Below are positions 8,645-17,334 of a stretch of DNA of 64,000 bases, one piece after another. Source of the DNA: Microbacterium oxydans (GTDB lineage: Bacteria > Actinomycetota > Actinomycetes > Actinomycetales > Microbacteriaceae); assembly GCF_000956405.1 (NCBI RefSeq), contig NZ_JYIV01000027.1, positions 124,001 through 188,000 on the forward strand, read 5' to 3'. The position numbers and the translations under genes are program-made. Under the pieces are notes generated by a model. That model saw only the letters and a program-made list of their open reading frames with translations. It made no database searches and had not been told where the DNA came from. Positions within the stretch are counted from its first letter, which is position 1; every line of letters starts with the position of its first letter.

Positions 8645-10621
8645 GTGAATCTCGCCGTAATCGTCTTCGACGTGCTGCTGATGCTCACCGCCACAGTGGT
8701 GCTGATGCTCCTACTCGGTGCCTTGTCGCGACGGCTGCTCGGAGTGCGAATGAGCGCCGGCAGGATCATCCTCGCCGGCGTTCTCGGGCTCGCCGCGGGC
8801 GTCGGATTCGAATCACAGTTCATCTGGCGTGCCGCCGACTACACGCCAGCGATGATCCCGGTCCTCTTCGGAATTATCATCCTGGTCGCCGTCACCGTGC
8901 TCGTTGTCTCGGAACTCCTCATTCCACAGGGAACGCTGCCGAGACCAGACCAATGGGCGCGTCTCACCCGAGCGACGTTCGACCGCAATAACCGATACCT
9001 CGAGCTGCTCCGCATCGCCGCAAGACACAGACTGTTCACGATCAAGCTGGGCCCCGGCAGCAACGCGGCGCAGGCCCCTCGTCGAAACGCGCAGGCCCAT
9101 GCGCTGAAGCAAGCACTCGAGGAAGCCGGCGGGGCGTTCGTGAAGCTCGGACAACTGCTCTCCACCCGACCCGACGTCCTCCCGGCAGAGTTCCTCGAAG
9201 CCCTCACCACGCTCCAGCAACACGTTCCGCCCGCAACCTGGGACGAGATCCGTCCTGAGCTCGAGCGATCCCTCGGCCGGCCACCAGGCGAGATCTTCAG
9301 TGCGTTCGACACCGAACCCTTCGCCGCGGCGTCGATCGGGCAGGTGCACGCCGCGGTCCTGCAATCCGGCGAACGTGTCGCCGTGAAGGTACGCCGGCCG
9401 GGCATCGTGCCGCTGATCGAGCGCGACATGGATATCGCCGCACGTCTCGCCCGCAGACTCGCCCGCTCCACCGACTGGGCGGCAAGGTTGGGCGTCGAAC
9501 AACTCGTACACAGCCTCACCGCCAGCCTCCGAGACGAACTCGACTACACGCAGGAAGCCACCAACATCCTCACTCTGACCGAAGCACAGGGCCAGGTACC
9601 GGCAGACGCACGGGTCCGAATCCCGCGCTTCATCGCCGAGTTCAGCAGCGACCAGGTGCTCGTCATGGAATACATCACCGGGCAGACGCTCAGCAGCACC
9701 ACGGCGTTGAGCTCTGTCGACGATGCGACACGTCATCTGCTCGCACAACGGCTGCTCGCAGCGACGCTCGCGCAAATCATGGAGGCCGGTGTCTTCCACT
9801 CGGACCTGCATCCCGGCAATATCGTCATCGCAGACGGAACGCTGGTGCTGCTCGACTTCGGCTCGATCGGCCGCATCGACTCCGAAACGCGAACTCGCCT
9901 CGGAGAATTGTTGTTCGCATTCTCCCGTCGGGATGCCAGCGCTTTCACCGAGGCGCTCTTCATGTTCGTCGACCTCAGCGACGTGCAAGATGAGTCGGGG
10001 CTTCGCCGCGCAGTCGCCGCCTTCATGTCCCGACGTCTCGGCCCCGGCGCCAGACTCGACGCGAGCATGTTCACCCAGGTCGTGTCCATCCTGGCGGACT
10101 ACGGCCTCACCGTACCCGCCGAGTTGACCGTCCCGTTTCGCACGATCGCGACCGTGGAGGGATCCCTCCAGGTCCTCGAGCCCACCTTTGATTTCGTTGC
10201 AGAAGCCAGCAAATATGCTCACCAGCGTCTGACCGAGGCGACCCGCCCCTCCTCTTTCACGAAGACCATCTCGGACGAGCTGCTGTCCGCAATGCCGATC
10301 GTGAAACGTCTCCCTCAGCGGATCGATCGTGTCACCGGCAATCTGGCGGATGGCCGGTTCGGAATGAACGTGCGCCTGTTCGCAGACCCCCGGGACAGGT
10401 CATTTGTGCGCGAGATCATCAGCCTTGCCGTGGTCACCTTCCTCGCCGGCATCTTCGGAATCATGGCTGCGATGCTCCTCACCAGCGACACCGGCCCCCA
10501 ACTGACCGAAACCCTTACTCTCTTCCAAATCTTCGGATACCTCTTCCTCGTCGTCGCCGGCGTTCTCACGCTCCGCGCACTCTTCGACGTGCTGCGGCGC
10601 CGGCCCGCACGATCACGTTGA
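8645..10621 (+). CDS. AarF/ABC1/UbiB-family atypical kinase, membrane-anchored
   Basis: A 658-residue protein. Three N-terminal helices (within residues 1-95) precede an ABC1 kinase-like domain. Visible marks are the KxGQ motif FVKLGQLLSTRPDVLP, the Ala-rich nucleotide loop AAASIGQVHAA, VAVKVRRPG with the catalytic Lys, HSDLHPGNI as catalytic loop and LLDFGSIGRID as the metal-binding Asp. Two C-terminal helices follow. UbiB proteins are ATPases that support isoprenoid-quinone or lipid handling at the membrane; here an envelope-lipid role is inference. The GTG start at 8645 has a GGGAGG ribosome site. A second, broken copy lies at 12618-13556, on the far side of the next gene. Confidence 0.88.
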   Translation: MNLAVIVFDVLLMLTATVVLMLLLGALSRRLLGVRMSAGRIILAGVLGLAAGVGFESQFIWRAADYTPAMIPVLFGIIILVAVTVLVVSELLIPQGTLPRPDQWARLTRATFDRNNRYLELLRIAARHRLFTIKLGPGSNAAQAPRRNAQAHALKQALEEAGGAFVKLGQLLSTRPDVLPAEFLEALTTLQQHVPPATWDEIRPELERSLGRPPGEIFSAFDTEPFAAASIGQVHAAVLQSGERVAVKVRRPGIVPLIERDMDIAARLARRLARSTDWAARLGVEQLVHSLTASLRDELDYTQEATNILTLTEAQGQVPADARVRIPRFIAEFSSDQVLVMEYITGQTLSSTTALSSVDDATRHLLAQRLLAATLAQIMEAGVFHSDLHPGNIVIADGTLVLLDFGSIGRIDSETRTRLGELLFAFSRRDASAFTEALFMFVDLSDVQDESGLRRAVAAFMSRRLGPGARLDASMFTQVVSILADYGLTVPAELTVPFRTIATVEGSLQVLEPTFDFVAEASKYAHQRLTEATRPSSFTKTISDELLSAMPIVKRLPQRIDRVTGNLADGRFGMNVRLFADPRDRSFVREIISLAVVTFLAGIFGIMAAMLLTSDTGPQLTETLTLFQIFGYLFLVVAGVLTLRALFDVLRRRPARSR

Positions 10622-10632
10622 AAGGACGCACA

Positions 10633-12282
10633 ATGTCTGCAGACATCTCAACAGCAGCACCGACCCGCCGTGACTGGCTCGCGCTGGCTGTCCTCTCCGT
10701 GGGTCTCGGGTTGATCGTGCTCGACGGCACGATCGTCGGCGTAGCGCTACCGGAGATCATCGGTGATCTGGGTCTCGATCTCACCGACGCCCAATGGGTC
10801 AACAGCCTGTACGCCGTGCTGCTTGCGGCCCTCCTCCTCTCCACGGGCAAGCTCGCCGATCGATGGGGGCGCAAGCTCCTTTTCCTCATCGGCCTAGTCG
10901 TGTTCATCGCGGGCAGCATCCTTGCGGCGATGTCGGATGCCGCCGGCGTGCTCATCGGTGCACGCGCAGTGCAGGCGATCGGGGCGGCACTCATCATGCC
11001 GTCGACGCTGTCCACCGTGAATGCTGTCTTCCGCGGGAAGTATCGCGCCGCCGCGTTCGGCGTATGGGGAGCAGTGATCTCGGGAGCGGCAGCAGTCGGC
11101 CCACTCGCCGGTGGCGCCCTCACACAATGGGCGTCCTGGCATTGGATCTTCCTCGTCAACATCCCCATCGGCGTGCTCGTGTTCATCGCAGGGGTGCTCA
11201 CCATCCCGAACACACGCGGTGAGGCGGGCCGTCCCGGCGCGGACGTCGACGGCGCCGTGCTCTCCGGTATCGGCTTCGGCGCCCTCGTGTTCGCCGTCAT
11301 CGAGGGGCCAGACCTCGGCTGGTGGGCGCCGACAGCGCCCCTGCAACTCTTCGGCTGGACATGGCCGGCAGATGCCGCGATATCCGCCGTGCCAGTTGCT
11401 TTCGCCATCGCCATCGTCACGCTCACACTCTTCGTTATCTGGGAGCGGCACCGCGAAAAGGTGAAGCGCTCTGCACTGCTCGACCTGAACCTGTTCATGC
11501 TTCCCACCTTTTCGTGGGGCAACCTGACCGCCGCGATGGTTGCGGTCGGGGAGTTCGCGATCATCTTCGTCCTTCCCCTGTACCTGATCAACGCGCTCGG
11601 ACTCGATGTCATGGGTGCCGGTCTCGTGCTCGCCGCGATGGCGGTCGGCGCGTTCCTCTCCGGAGCCTCAGCCCGCCACCTCGCCGCTCGCTTCGGATCC
11701 CCCGGGACCGTGCTGATAGGGCTCGTTCTCGAGGTCGTCGGTGTGCTTGTGCTCGTGCTCATTGTCTCCGGCACCACGCCGGGCTGGCTCATCGCCATAC
11801 CTCTCGTCGTCTACGGCCTAGGACTAGGCCTTGCATCTGCACAGCTCACCGGCACAGTGCTCCGCGATGTCCCGGTCGGCGTGTCCGGACAGGCATCGGC
11901 GACGCAGAGCACGGTTCGGCAGATCGGATCCGCACTGGGGACTGCATTCGCCGGGGCGGCCCTGTCCATCTCGCTCGCATTCACACTCCCCGAAGCTCTG
12001 AGAAGGGCCGGGATCAGTGGTGAAGCTGCCGACACTATCGCGGCCGCCACCCGGCAATCTGCGGGCACGAACATCGCCCAATTGCGTGCCGACGGGTCAT
12101 CCGGGCCGCTCGGAGACCAGACCGCAGCCGCGGTCGACGCGCTTGCCAGCGGGTTCGCCGACGGCACCCGCTGGTCGATGCTCGTCGCCGCCATTTTCCT
12201 CGTGCTCGGGCTGGTCGGCGCGGTCCAGCTTCGGCACGCCACAGGTTCAGGCCAAGAGCGAGCAGCCACTCAACAGGGATGA
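10633..12282 (+). CDS. MFS drug exporter, DHA2 family (14-TM type)
   Basis: About 549 residues with some 14 hydrophobic helices. The first helix carries LIVLDGTIVGVALPEI, the DHA2 signature, and the loop motif GKLADRWGRK is motif A. A long final extracytoplasmic loop lies before the last helix, as in EmrB/QacA-type pumps. The start was set at ATG 10633, which has GAAAGGA upstream; an in-frame TTG at 10618 is possible. It follows aarF by only 11 bp and should be co-transcribed. Drug export is the usual role, but the substrate is not visible. Confidence 0.9.
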   Translation: MSADISTAAPTRRDWLALAVLSVGLGLIVLDGTIVGVALPEIIGDLGLDLTDAQWVNSLYAVLLAALLLSTGKLADRWGRKLLFLIGLVVFIAGSILAAMSDAAGVLIGARAVQAIGAALIMPSTLSTVNAVFRGKYRAAAFGVWGAVISGAAAVGPLAGGALTQWASWHWIFLVNIPIGVLVFIAGVLTIPNTRGEAGRPGADVDGAVLSGIGFGALVFAVIEGPDLGWWAPTAPLQLFGWTWPADAAISAVPVAFAIAIVTLTLFVIWERHREKVKRSALLDLNLFMLPTFSWGNLTAAMVAVGEFAIIFVLPLYLINALGLDVMGAGLVLAAMAVGAFLSGASARHLAARFGSPGTVLIGLVLEVVGVLVLVLIVSGTTPGWLIAIPLVVYGLGLGLASAQLTGTVLRDVPVGVSGQASATQSTVRQIGSALGTAFAGAALSISLAFTLPEALRRAGISGEAADTIAAATRQSAGTNIAQLRADGSSGPLGDQTAAAVDALASGFADGTRWSMLVAAIFLVLGLVGAVQLRHATGSGQERAATQQG

Positions 12283-12300
12283 TCGAAGCAGCTCTGACGC

Positions 12301-12345
12301 GCCGAAAACGACCGCCGAAACCCCTTTACGGCGCACGTTTACGGC
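12301..12345. repeat. Nested hairpin with shared GCACGTTT tail
   Basis: An outer pair GCCGAAAACG (12301-12310) and CGTTTACGGC (12336-12345) encloses an inner GCCGAAA/TTTACGGC hairpin (12314-12332). It may be the terminator of the MFS gene. The 12-base string CGGCGCACGTTT (12329-12340) recurs after the very similar hairpin at 32558. Just right of it (about 12356) the string TGTAAAGTTTGGGG could be the terminus of the degraded transposon that left the ATPase relic. Confidence 0.55.
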
Positions 12346-12404
12346 AGTCGACTAAGTGTAAAGTTTGGGGCTCGGTGGCGGCGCAATTTGATCGCTTGGT
12401 GGCG

Positions 12405-12620
12405 TTAGTCGCCGATGACGAGGATGCTTGCGGCAGCTTCGACGACGTCGTCGGTGATGGCTTCGAGTTGGTTGATCTTGAGTACCCGGGCGATCTGCGG
12501 GAAGAGCCGCTCAAGAAGTCGGAAGTTCCCACGCGTGATTCGTTCGATGGCGGCGATGGCTTGAGCGTCCGTGAAGTCCTCCGGATCGAGGGTGCGTCCG
12601 ATCCGTTTCTCGTCGAAGGG
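12405..12620 (-). pseudogene. Relic of a transposon ATPase (TniB/IstB-like), C-terminal end only
   Basis: The last 71 residues of a reverse-strand frame, beginning PFDEKRIGRTLDPEDF and ending VVEAAASILVIGD, look like the C-terminus of the AAA+ ATPases that accompany DDE transposases in actinobacteria. The AAA core with its Walker motifs is absent. The relic ends abruptly at about 12620, where homology to AarF begins on the other strand. An element therefore inserted in the second aarF copy and was later mostly lost. Identification rests on recall of the family's C-terminal pattern. Confidence 0.55.
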
Positions 12621-13556
12621 CACACGCTCAGCGACCCGAGCGCCCTGACCAACCGCCCGGAGGCGGAGCGCGCTGACCAGGCCAGCCGGCTCTTCCGGTC
12701 CACACTGATCCAGATCATCGACGACGGTGTCTTCCACGCGGACCTGCATCCCGGCAACATCATGCTCGCAGCGGGCGGCGAGCTCGTGCTCCTCGACTTC
12801 GGGTCCATCGGCAGGCTCGACTCCGAACTTCGGAAGCAGATCGGGAACGTGTTGCTCGCGTTCTACCGCGGCGACTCCCGCAACTTCGCCGACGCCCTGC
12901 TCGCATTCGTCGAGCTTCCTGACGACATCGACGAGTTCCAACTACGCCGCGAGATCGGTGCGTTCATGTCGAACAAGCTGGGCCCGGGCTCCGCAATTGA
13001 CGTGACGGTGTTCACTGAAATGGTGCGACTGCTCTCCAGCAATCGCATCGCCGTACCGGGAGGACTCGCATCCGCGTTTCGGGCGATCGCCACTCTCGAG
13101 GGCACCCTCCGCTACCTCAGCCCGAGCTTTCAAATGCTCACCGAAGCCGCCGACTTCGCAGAGAGACGCGTCGCAGAAGCAACTCGCCCAGCCGCGCTTT
13201 ACGCCACGGCGACGGACGAGCTCGCCAGCATCCTGCCGCTCCTGAGACGGCTTCCCGAGCGTGCAGACCGGATTTCCGGTGCCCTCGCCTCGGGCCGCCT
13301 CAGCATGAACGTCCGACTACTCGCGGACCATCGCGACCGGTCTCTCATTCGCGACCTCGTCAACCTGCTCGCCGTCACCTTCCTCGCCGGCGTCTTCGGT
13401 GTGATGGCCGCCATGCTGCTAATCAGCAACGGCGGCCCCGAAGTATCCCCGAGCCTCACCCTTTACCAGATCTTCGGCTACCTGCTTGTCGTCGCCTCCG
13501 GACTCCTCACACTCAAGGTTCTCTTCGACGTGTTCCGCCTGCGCGGCAGGCCGTAG
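12618..13556 (+). pseudogene. Truncated second AarF/UbiB-like kinase gene
   Basis: The 3' half of an aarF paralogue. From GHTLSDPSAL onward it aligns with the second half of the intact copy at 8645: HADLHPGNIM, LLDFGSIGRLDSE, then the two C-terminal membrane helices and a near-identical tail. The front, with the membrane helices, the KxGQ motif and the ATP-binding Lys, is missing. Upstream of 12618 the frame stays open by chance through the ATPase relic back to 12279, so automatic annotation may give a 425-residue protein. Without the nucleotide-binding half it should not be an active kinase. Confidence 0.75.
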
Positions 13557-13813
13557 CAAGCATTGAGGTCGTCGGGACAGCAACGCGGCGATGACGAGGG
13601 AATGCCCCTGCCCACGGCCGGGGCATCCGCTCACGTCTTCGATTCACCCACGTTCGAGGATCGCCGTTCGGCGACGTTCAGACCCGCCGACAGGGTGCGC
13701 CGCCGAATCCGCCTCAGGTGCTGCGGCTCGTGACCGCCGCACCTCGTGTACAACTATTGGTAACAATGTTCCGCAATCGGGGCAACGTGCAGTGTCAAGA
13801 CTAAACAAATTGT

Positions 13814-14314
13814 ATGATTCTGTCATCAGACTCGAGCGACCGGGGGTTCAATTTGAGCAAGCTGGATGCCACCGACCGGCGCATTCTCGTCGAGCTGGAC
13901 GACGACCCTCGGCTACCTACCGTGGTCATCGCGCAACGGCTCGGGCTCGCTCGGGCCACCGTGCAGAGTCGCCTCGACAAGCTCGTGGTCTCGGGCCTGA
14001 TGCGGGCGAACAGCAGCCGTGTTCGACCCGAGGCTCTCGGCCGCGGCATCGCGGCGTCGGTGCGAGCCGAGCTCGACCAGCACCTCATCCACGACGCGAT
14101 CGAAGCGCTCGAGCGCATCCCCGAGGTGCTCGAGTGCTTCGCGCCCGCCGGCGACGACGACCTCCTGTTGCGCGTCGTCGCCCGCACCCCCGACGACCTC
14201 TACCGGGTGAGTGAAGAGATTCGTCTGTGCCCCGGCATCGTGCGCACGTCAACGAGTCTGTTCCTGCGCGAGGTCATTCCCTACCGGATATCGGCGCTAC
14301 TCGCCGCGTCTTAG
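13814..14314 (+). CDS. Lrp/AsnC-family transcriptional regulator
   Basis: About 153-166 residues. The N-terminal AsnC helix-turn-helix reads KLDATDRRILVELDDDPR and RLGLARATVQSRLDKL. The C-terminal ligand-binding domain follows, with ECFAPAGDDDLLLRVVAR corresponding to the RAM-domain beta strands. Two starts are possible: ATG 13814, or TTG 13853 with GGGGG seven bases upstream; the second gives the usual family N-terminus MSKLDATDRRIL. AT-rich sequence around 13804-13816 could be a -10 element. Lrp/AsnC proteins respond to amino acids. No target is adjacent, because the downstream gene is a remnant, so this regulator may be displaced from its original context. Confidence 0.85.
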   Translation: MILSSDSSDRGFNLSKLDATDRRILVELDDDPRLPTVVIAQRLGLARATVQSRLDKLVVSGLMRANSSRVRPEALGRGIAASVRAELDQHLIHDAIEALERIPEVLECFAPAGDDDLLLRVVARTPDDLYRVSEEIRLCPGIVRTSTSLFLREVIPYRISALLAAS

Positions 14315-14497
14315 CACTGAGGGATCCGCCTGCAGGCGGCCGACTCATCCTAGTCCGACTCGGTGTCTCGATACCTCTGCGCCTCGAAACGCATGGGATG
14401 CAAGGCGACGGTAGGTCCGGGAGTGCGCCACCGAGAGATCACAGAGCGACGCCATAAAGCGCCCAACTCCACACGACTAAGCGCTAAGAGGCCGGCC

Positions 14498-14523
14498 CTG
14501 CCGGAAACGATCGTTTTCGGCAG
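14498..14523. repeat. 26-bp palindrome, copy 2
   Basis: Arms CTGCCGGAAACGA and TCGTTTTCGGCAG form a spacerless palindrome with one mismatch in 13 bp. The SRAP gene remnant begins immediately to its right, so the palindrome coincides with a deletion or insertion junction. Confidence 0.75.
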
Positions 14524-14524
14524 G

Positions 14525-14995
14525 CGTCCTCTTAGTTCGGTGAAGCTCGCGCAGGGATTCTGGGCGCCCGCCTTCTCTGCCGCTAGGTGCATCGTGCCGA
14601 TGCGCGGCTATTTCGAGTGGACCGGCGACAAGACGCCGAAGACCCCACACTTCCTCCACGGCGACGGTCCTCTCTCGGCCGCAGGCCTCACCTGGTCGAT
14701 GGGGCTGCCGAACGGGGAGAAGTCACGGTGCTTCGTCGTTATCACCCGCGAGGCGCGGGATGCCAGCGGGGAGGTGCACGACCGGATGCCCGCGTTCCTT
14801 ATGCCCGATACGTGGGATACGTGGCTCGCTCCGGAGAAGCTCACCGGCGATCGCAAGGCTGAGACGTTGGCGATGCTCGAGCACACATCCGGAGACGTCG
14901 CCTCGACCATTCGTGAGCACGTCGTCGACCGGAAGGTCAGCAACTCCCGCACAGTCGACTCGACCGACCCCTCTCTGCTGGAGCCCGTGGCCTGA
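14525..14995 (+). pseudogene. SRAP (YedK/HMCES-like) gene, 5'-truncated
   Basis: The frame encodes the C-terminal part of a SOS-response-associated peptidase domain: AARCIVPMRGYFEWTGD, FVVITREARD, HDRMPAFLMP (the conserved His-Asp-Arg-Met-Pro stretch) and WLAPEKL. SRAP proteins cross-link to abasic sites in single-stranded DNA through an N-terminal Cys2. That N-terminal part is missing, and homology starts just right of the palindrome at 14498-14523. The open frame continues upstream to 14363, but the added residues do not resemble SRAP. The protein, if made, would lack the catalytic Cys. Confidence 0.75.
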
Positions 14996-15088
14996 CGATC
15001 CTTCGCCTCACCTCCTCACGGGGCATACTCTCGTGGAGCATCGTGCATGCGATGTCTACCGTTCGCGAACGCGAGCCTGCCCGCCGGC

Positions 15089-15430
15089 TCAGGCGAGTGC
15101 GGGAGCGCTCGTCCCGGGGTCGAGGTGGGTCCCCTCGCGGGGTTCGGGTGTCAGGTACAGACCGGAGGGTGCGTTCGCGGTGAAAGCGAGCGCGTCGGTC
15201 CAGGTCCGGTTGATAGGAGGCTGCCGGCTGCCGTGGTACTTGAACGTGATCGAGCTGTGCTCGTGTAGCCACACCGTGGTGCGGCCGCCACCGATACTCA
15301 TGTCCTCTTTCCAGGTGAAGGGGAAGGGTTCGCCTCGACGGAGTTTCGCGGTGATGACGAGCTGAAGGTGGATGAGGGCGCGGTCCTCAATCTCCGCTTT
15401 CTGGTGTCCCTCGCAGATGAACGTGCCCAT
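15089..15430 (-). CDS. DUF7882-like small protein, paralogue 1
   Basis: 113 residues, starting MGTFICEG at ATG 15430. It is one of four paralogues in the window (15089, 16242, 23118, 23783). The shared core is IEDRALxHLQxV, then KLRRGEPF, GGGRTTVWLH, a FKY strand, INRTWTDALAF and SGLYLTPEP. The length, charged helix and beta-rich rest suggest a small globular cytosolic protein. I recall this pattern as an uncharacterised family common in Microbacteriaceae, sometimes mislabelled as DNA ligase; that label is not supported by any ligase motif here. The frame stays open upstream to 15847, but the paralogues fix the start at 15430. Confidence 0.7.
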   Translation of the reverse strand: MGTFICEGHQKAEIEDRALIHLQLVITAKLRRGEPFPFTWKEDMSIGGGRTTVWLHEHSSITFKYHGSRQPPINRTWTDALAFTANAPSGLYLTPEPREGTHLDPGTSAPALA

Positions 15431-15830
15431 AGTGCGCCTTTGCTCTGTCTCCCCGGGCGACAGTGCCCATGATCGCAACCGGATTGGTGGCGGTGTGGAG
15501 ACACTTAGCGTCCCACTGCTGATTCGCGAGCAACACCCCCAGGCGGCCTTCGCTGCGCATCGGCATCCCAACGGCAGCGCGCCCGCACCTAGACGTTTGT
15601 CTATAGTGGGGTAGCTACAAGTCCACATCGGCTTGTTGGGCCCATCGTTGTAAATTGCACCCCAAGGGCGTGCCCCGGCGGCACGGATCTGACAGGATAA
15701 TGACGTCTCCCGACGGTGGGTTGCGCTTTCTCGCACTACCTTCTGGGGAGTCGGTGAACCGGGATCTGGGGATATCGGGAGCAGACAGCGCGTGCCCTCC
15801 GCTTCCGCGGAGCGAGATGTCGGATCCCCC
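15431..15830. other. 400-bp gap, no gene recognised
   Basis: Between the first DUF7882-like gene and the companion-gene remnant. No frame shows recognisable protein similarity. TCTATAGTGGGG near 15600 could be a -10 element on the + strand, without a clear gene following it. Confidence 0.4.
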
Positions 15831-16187
15831 TCATACGCCCGGCGCATGAGCGGGATCCGACCTCATCCGCAAACCCTTTAGAAGGGGCCGGCGACCTCCG
15901 CGAGGGCTGGGGTGCGTGCAAGGCCACCGGTAGTTCCCGAGGATGCTGGGGTCACCCCCGGTACGCCGAAAATAGCGGGTTCCAGGGTCTTCGGAAGAGG
16001 GGTTGATCCGGCGCGGGGCGTCCGGTATTAAGCCGCCTCTGGCCGTCGTGAAGTCAACGAACGTTCCGGCCGTGGCCACTGCGCGCTGAATGCTCTCACG
16101 AAGGGCGGCGACGTCCTGCGCGGGCGAGAGCACCAGGCTCGTGCCATCGATGACGATCTCCGTCTGAACCTCCGCGCGTTCCCTCAT
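15831..16187 (-). pseudogene. Companion of DUF7882-like gene, frame diverged after residue 55
   Basis: Residues up to about 50 (MRERAEVQTEIVIDGTSLVL through SPAQDVAALRESI and FVDFTTARGG) match the 91-residue protein at 23511, which has the same VTIDGASFILSPTQDAEQL start and lies next to another DUF7882-like gene. After that point the two proteins have nothing in common. The expected SLVTPHSHVIITEEHV region is replaced by a basic, low-quality tail. The gene is therefore probably truncated or frameshifted near 16020. It lies downstream of paralogue 2 (16242) on the same strand, which preserves the gene pair order seen at 23118-23786. Confidence 0.5.
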
Positions 16188-16241
16188 GCTTCTGAGGGTA
16201 AGCACCAGCTCGGGCCGTGCGCGGGGGGATTGCGCTTTGAA

Positions 16242-16577
16242 TCAGCCAGCGCTAGCGAGGTCGCGCTCGAGCGTCGATCTCTCGGCGGGTTCCGGCGTGA
16301 GGTACAACCCCGACGGGGAATTCGCGGTGAAAGCCAGCGCGTCGACCCAGGACCGGTTGATGTTCGGGGTCCGGCCGCCATAGAACTTGAACACCATCGA
16401 CGCCGCGCCATGGATCCACACTGTGGTTCGGCCGCCCCCGGTGCTCGCGTCGTCCTTCCATGAAAAGACGAACGGCTCGCCTCGGCGCAGCTTCGCGGTC
16501 ATGACGAGCTGCAAGTGCAGCAGAGCCCGGTCCTCGATCTCGACCTTCTGCGAACCCTCGTACACGAACTTGCCCAT
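16242..16577 (-). CDS. DUF7882-like small protein, paralogue 2
   Basis: 111 residues, starting MGKFVYEGSQKVEIEDRA. It shares the core KLRRGEPFVFSWKDD, GGGRTTVWIHG, FKFYGGR, WVDALAFTANSPSGLYLTPE with the copies at 15089 and 23118, and is closest to the latter. No transmembrane helix or signal peptide is visible. It is followed on the same strand by the damaged companion gene. That repeated gene pair (here and at 23118-23786) argues that the two products work together, although nothing in either sequence shows what they do. Confidence 0.72.
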   Translation of the reverse strand: MGKFVYEGSQKVEIEDRALLHLQLVMTAKLRRGEPFVFSWKDDASTGGGRTTVWIHGAASMVFKFYGGRTPNINRSWVDALAFTANSPSGLYLTPEPAERSTLERDLASAG

Positions 16578-16725
16578 GCCGGACGCTCCTCAAGTCATCC
16601 CTCCATCGACCCGCCCGAAACCGAGGCGGTGATCAGTAACCGATGAAGATAGAACCAGCGTCTCACAGACCTACGCGACTAGGTATCGCTTCACAGGCCC
16701 CCTTGGAGAATTGGATCTGCGATCC

Positions 16726-16751
16726 CCACCGAGAACGGTCGTTTTCGGCGG
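16726..16751. repeat. 26-bp palindrome, copy 3 (diverged)
   Basis: Arms CCACCGAGAACGG and TCGTTTTCGGCGG pair with three mismatches. The right arm is nearly identical to those of the other copies. Confidence 0.55.
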
Positions 16752-16825
16752 GCGATGATCCCGACGGGCCGGAGCATCGCGGGCCTAGTCCCGGTACCTG
16801 ATCATGCGCAGCAGTCGACCGCTAG

Positions 16826-16854
16826 TGTCCGACTTGAGTCGCGGCGTCGTGAGA
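16826..16854 (+). repeat. Possible relic of a Tn7-like left end
   Basis: TGTCCGA, 13 other bases, then GTCGTGAGA. The same two strings with the same 13-base spacing occur at 32764-32792, the left end of the Tn7-like element. The TCTCACGA core between them is not conserved here. If real, it marks the left end of an older related element. No matching target duplication is visible (GCTAG on its left versus GCCAA after 32756). Confidence 0.35.
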
Positions 16855-16999
16855 CCGTCTTGACGCTGAGGCGTGGCGAAGTTCCTAACATCGCCTGTCC
16901 GTTACCTGGGTCCCATAGGCAGTGGGGTGCTAACTAGCGTGTCACAGGAGGTACTCTTGCCTTCTCTTGCAGTACAGAACATAGTGAAAGCAGAAGCCG

Positions 17000-17203
17000 A
17001 TGACGAACGATAGCAATGCATCGAGCCGTGAATACTCCGATACCGATGTTCCGACCAACGATTCCGAGGGAACGGTCAAGCCCGGGGGTCTGGGCGAGGA
17101 CAACACCATCCCCGCGAACCCCGACGGGGTAGCCGCAGGCCTGTCCGACTCGCCTTCGCACTTCAACCCAGAAGAAGACGAAGCCGCCAACGGAGAAAAC
17201 TGA
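17000..17203 (+). CDS. Small acidic disordered protein
   Basis: 67 residues rich in Asp, Glu, Ser, Asn and Pro, with no hydrophobic core. It begins MTNDSNASSREYSDTDV and ends EEDEAANGEN. No family is recognised. Similar short acidic Ser/Pro-rich proteins are common in actinobacteria; the one at 62998 in this window is of the same general kind, without visible homology. No strong ribosome site precedes the ATG. It may be real, but support is only the codon use and the clean frame. Confidence 0.45.
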   Translation: MTNDSNASSREYSDTDVPTNDSEGTVKPGGLGEDNTIPANPDGVAAGLSDSPSHFNPEEDEAANGEN

Positions 17204-17268
17204 CCTGCAGGCTCTCGCGTCCGGCCAAACACTCTTCGATCCGCGAAGCAAGGGTTACCGTGGCATAT

Positions 17269-17283
17269 ATCGGTCGGTCCGAT
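17269..17283. promoter_or_regulatory. Candidate TetR operator
   Basis: ATCGG-TCGGT-CCGAT is a perfect 5-bp inverted repeat with a 5-base centre, 52 bp before the tetR start and overlapping the TATAT string at 17266-17270 that could be a -10 element. It would suit autoregulation. Confidence 0.3.
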
Positions 17284-17334
17284 CTGCACCCGCAGGGACG
17301 GTGCGTTCCTGACCGTTGGGAGGGATGACGCGTC

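Larger units (their letters stand above)
16578..16999. other. Gap with palindrome and a possible transposon end
   Basis: A 420-bp region with no convincing gene. It holds the third palindrome copy (16726-16751) and, at 16826-16854, a string resembling the left end of the Tn7-like element (listed separately). The junction of unrelated blocks fits the patchwork look of 13.5-17 kb. Confidence 0.5.

Noticed and set aside
8813..10222. A 469-residue minus-strand frame over aarF
   Set aside because: Antisense shadow of an intact gene with clear kinase motifs. Composition is unlike a real protein.
12279..13556. A 425-residue fused gene starting at 12279
   Set aside because: The first 110 residues run antisense through a transposon-ATPase relic and share nothing with AarF. 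It is a chance fusion, so it was called as two remnants.
13591..14214. A 207-residue + strand frame at 13591
   Set aside because: It runs across the AsnC gene in another frame and is Arg-rich without motifs.
16085..16100. TCTCACGA-like string near 16092 as a transposon end
   Set aside because: It lies inside the companion gene remnant with no terminal TGT context and no neighbouring repeats. Probably chance.
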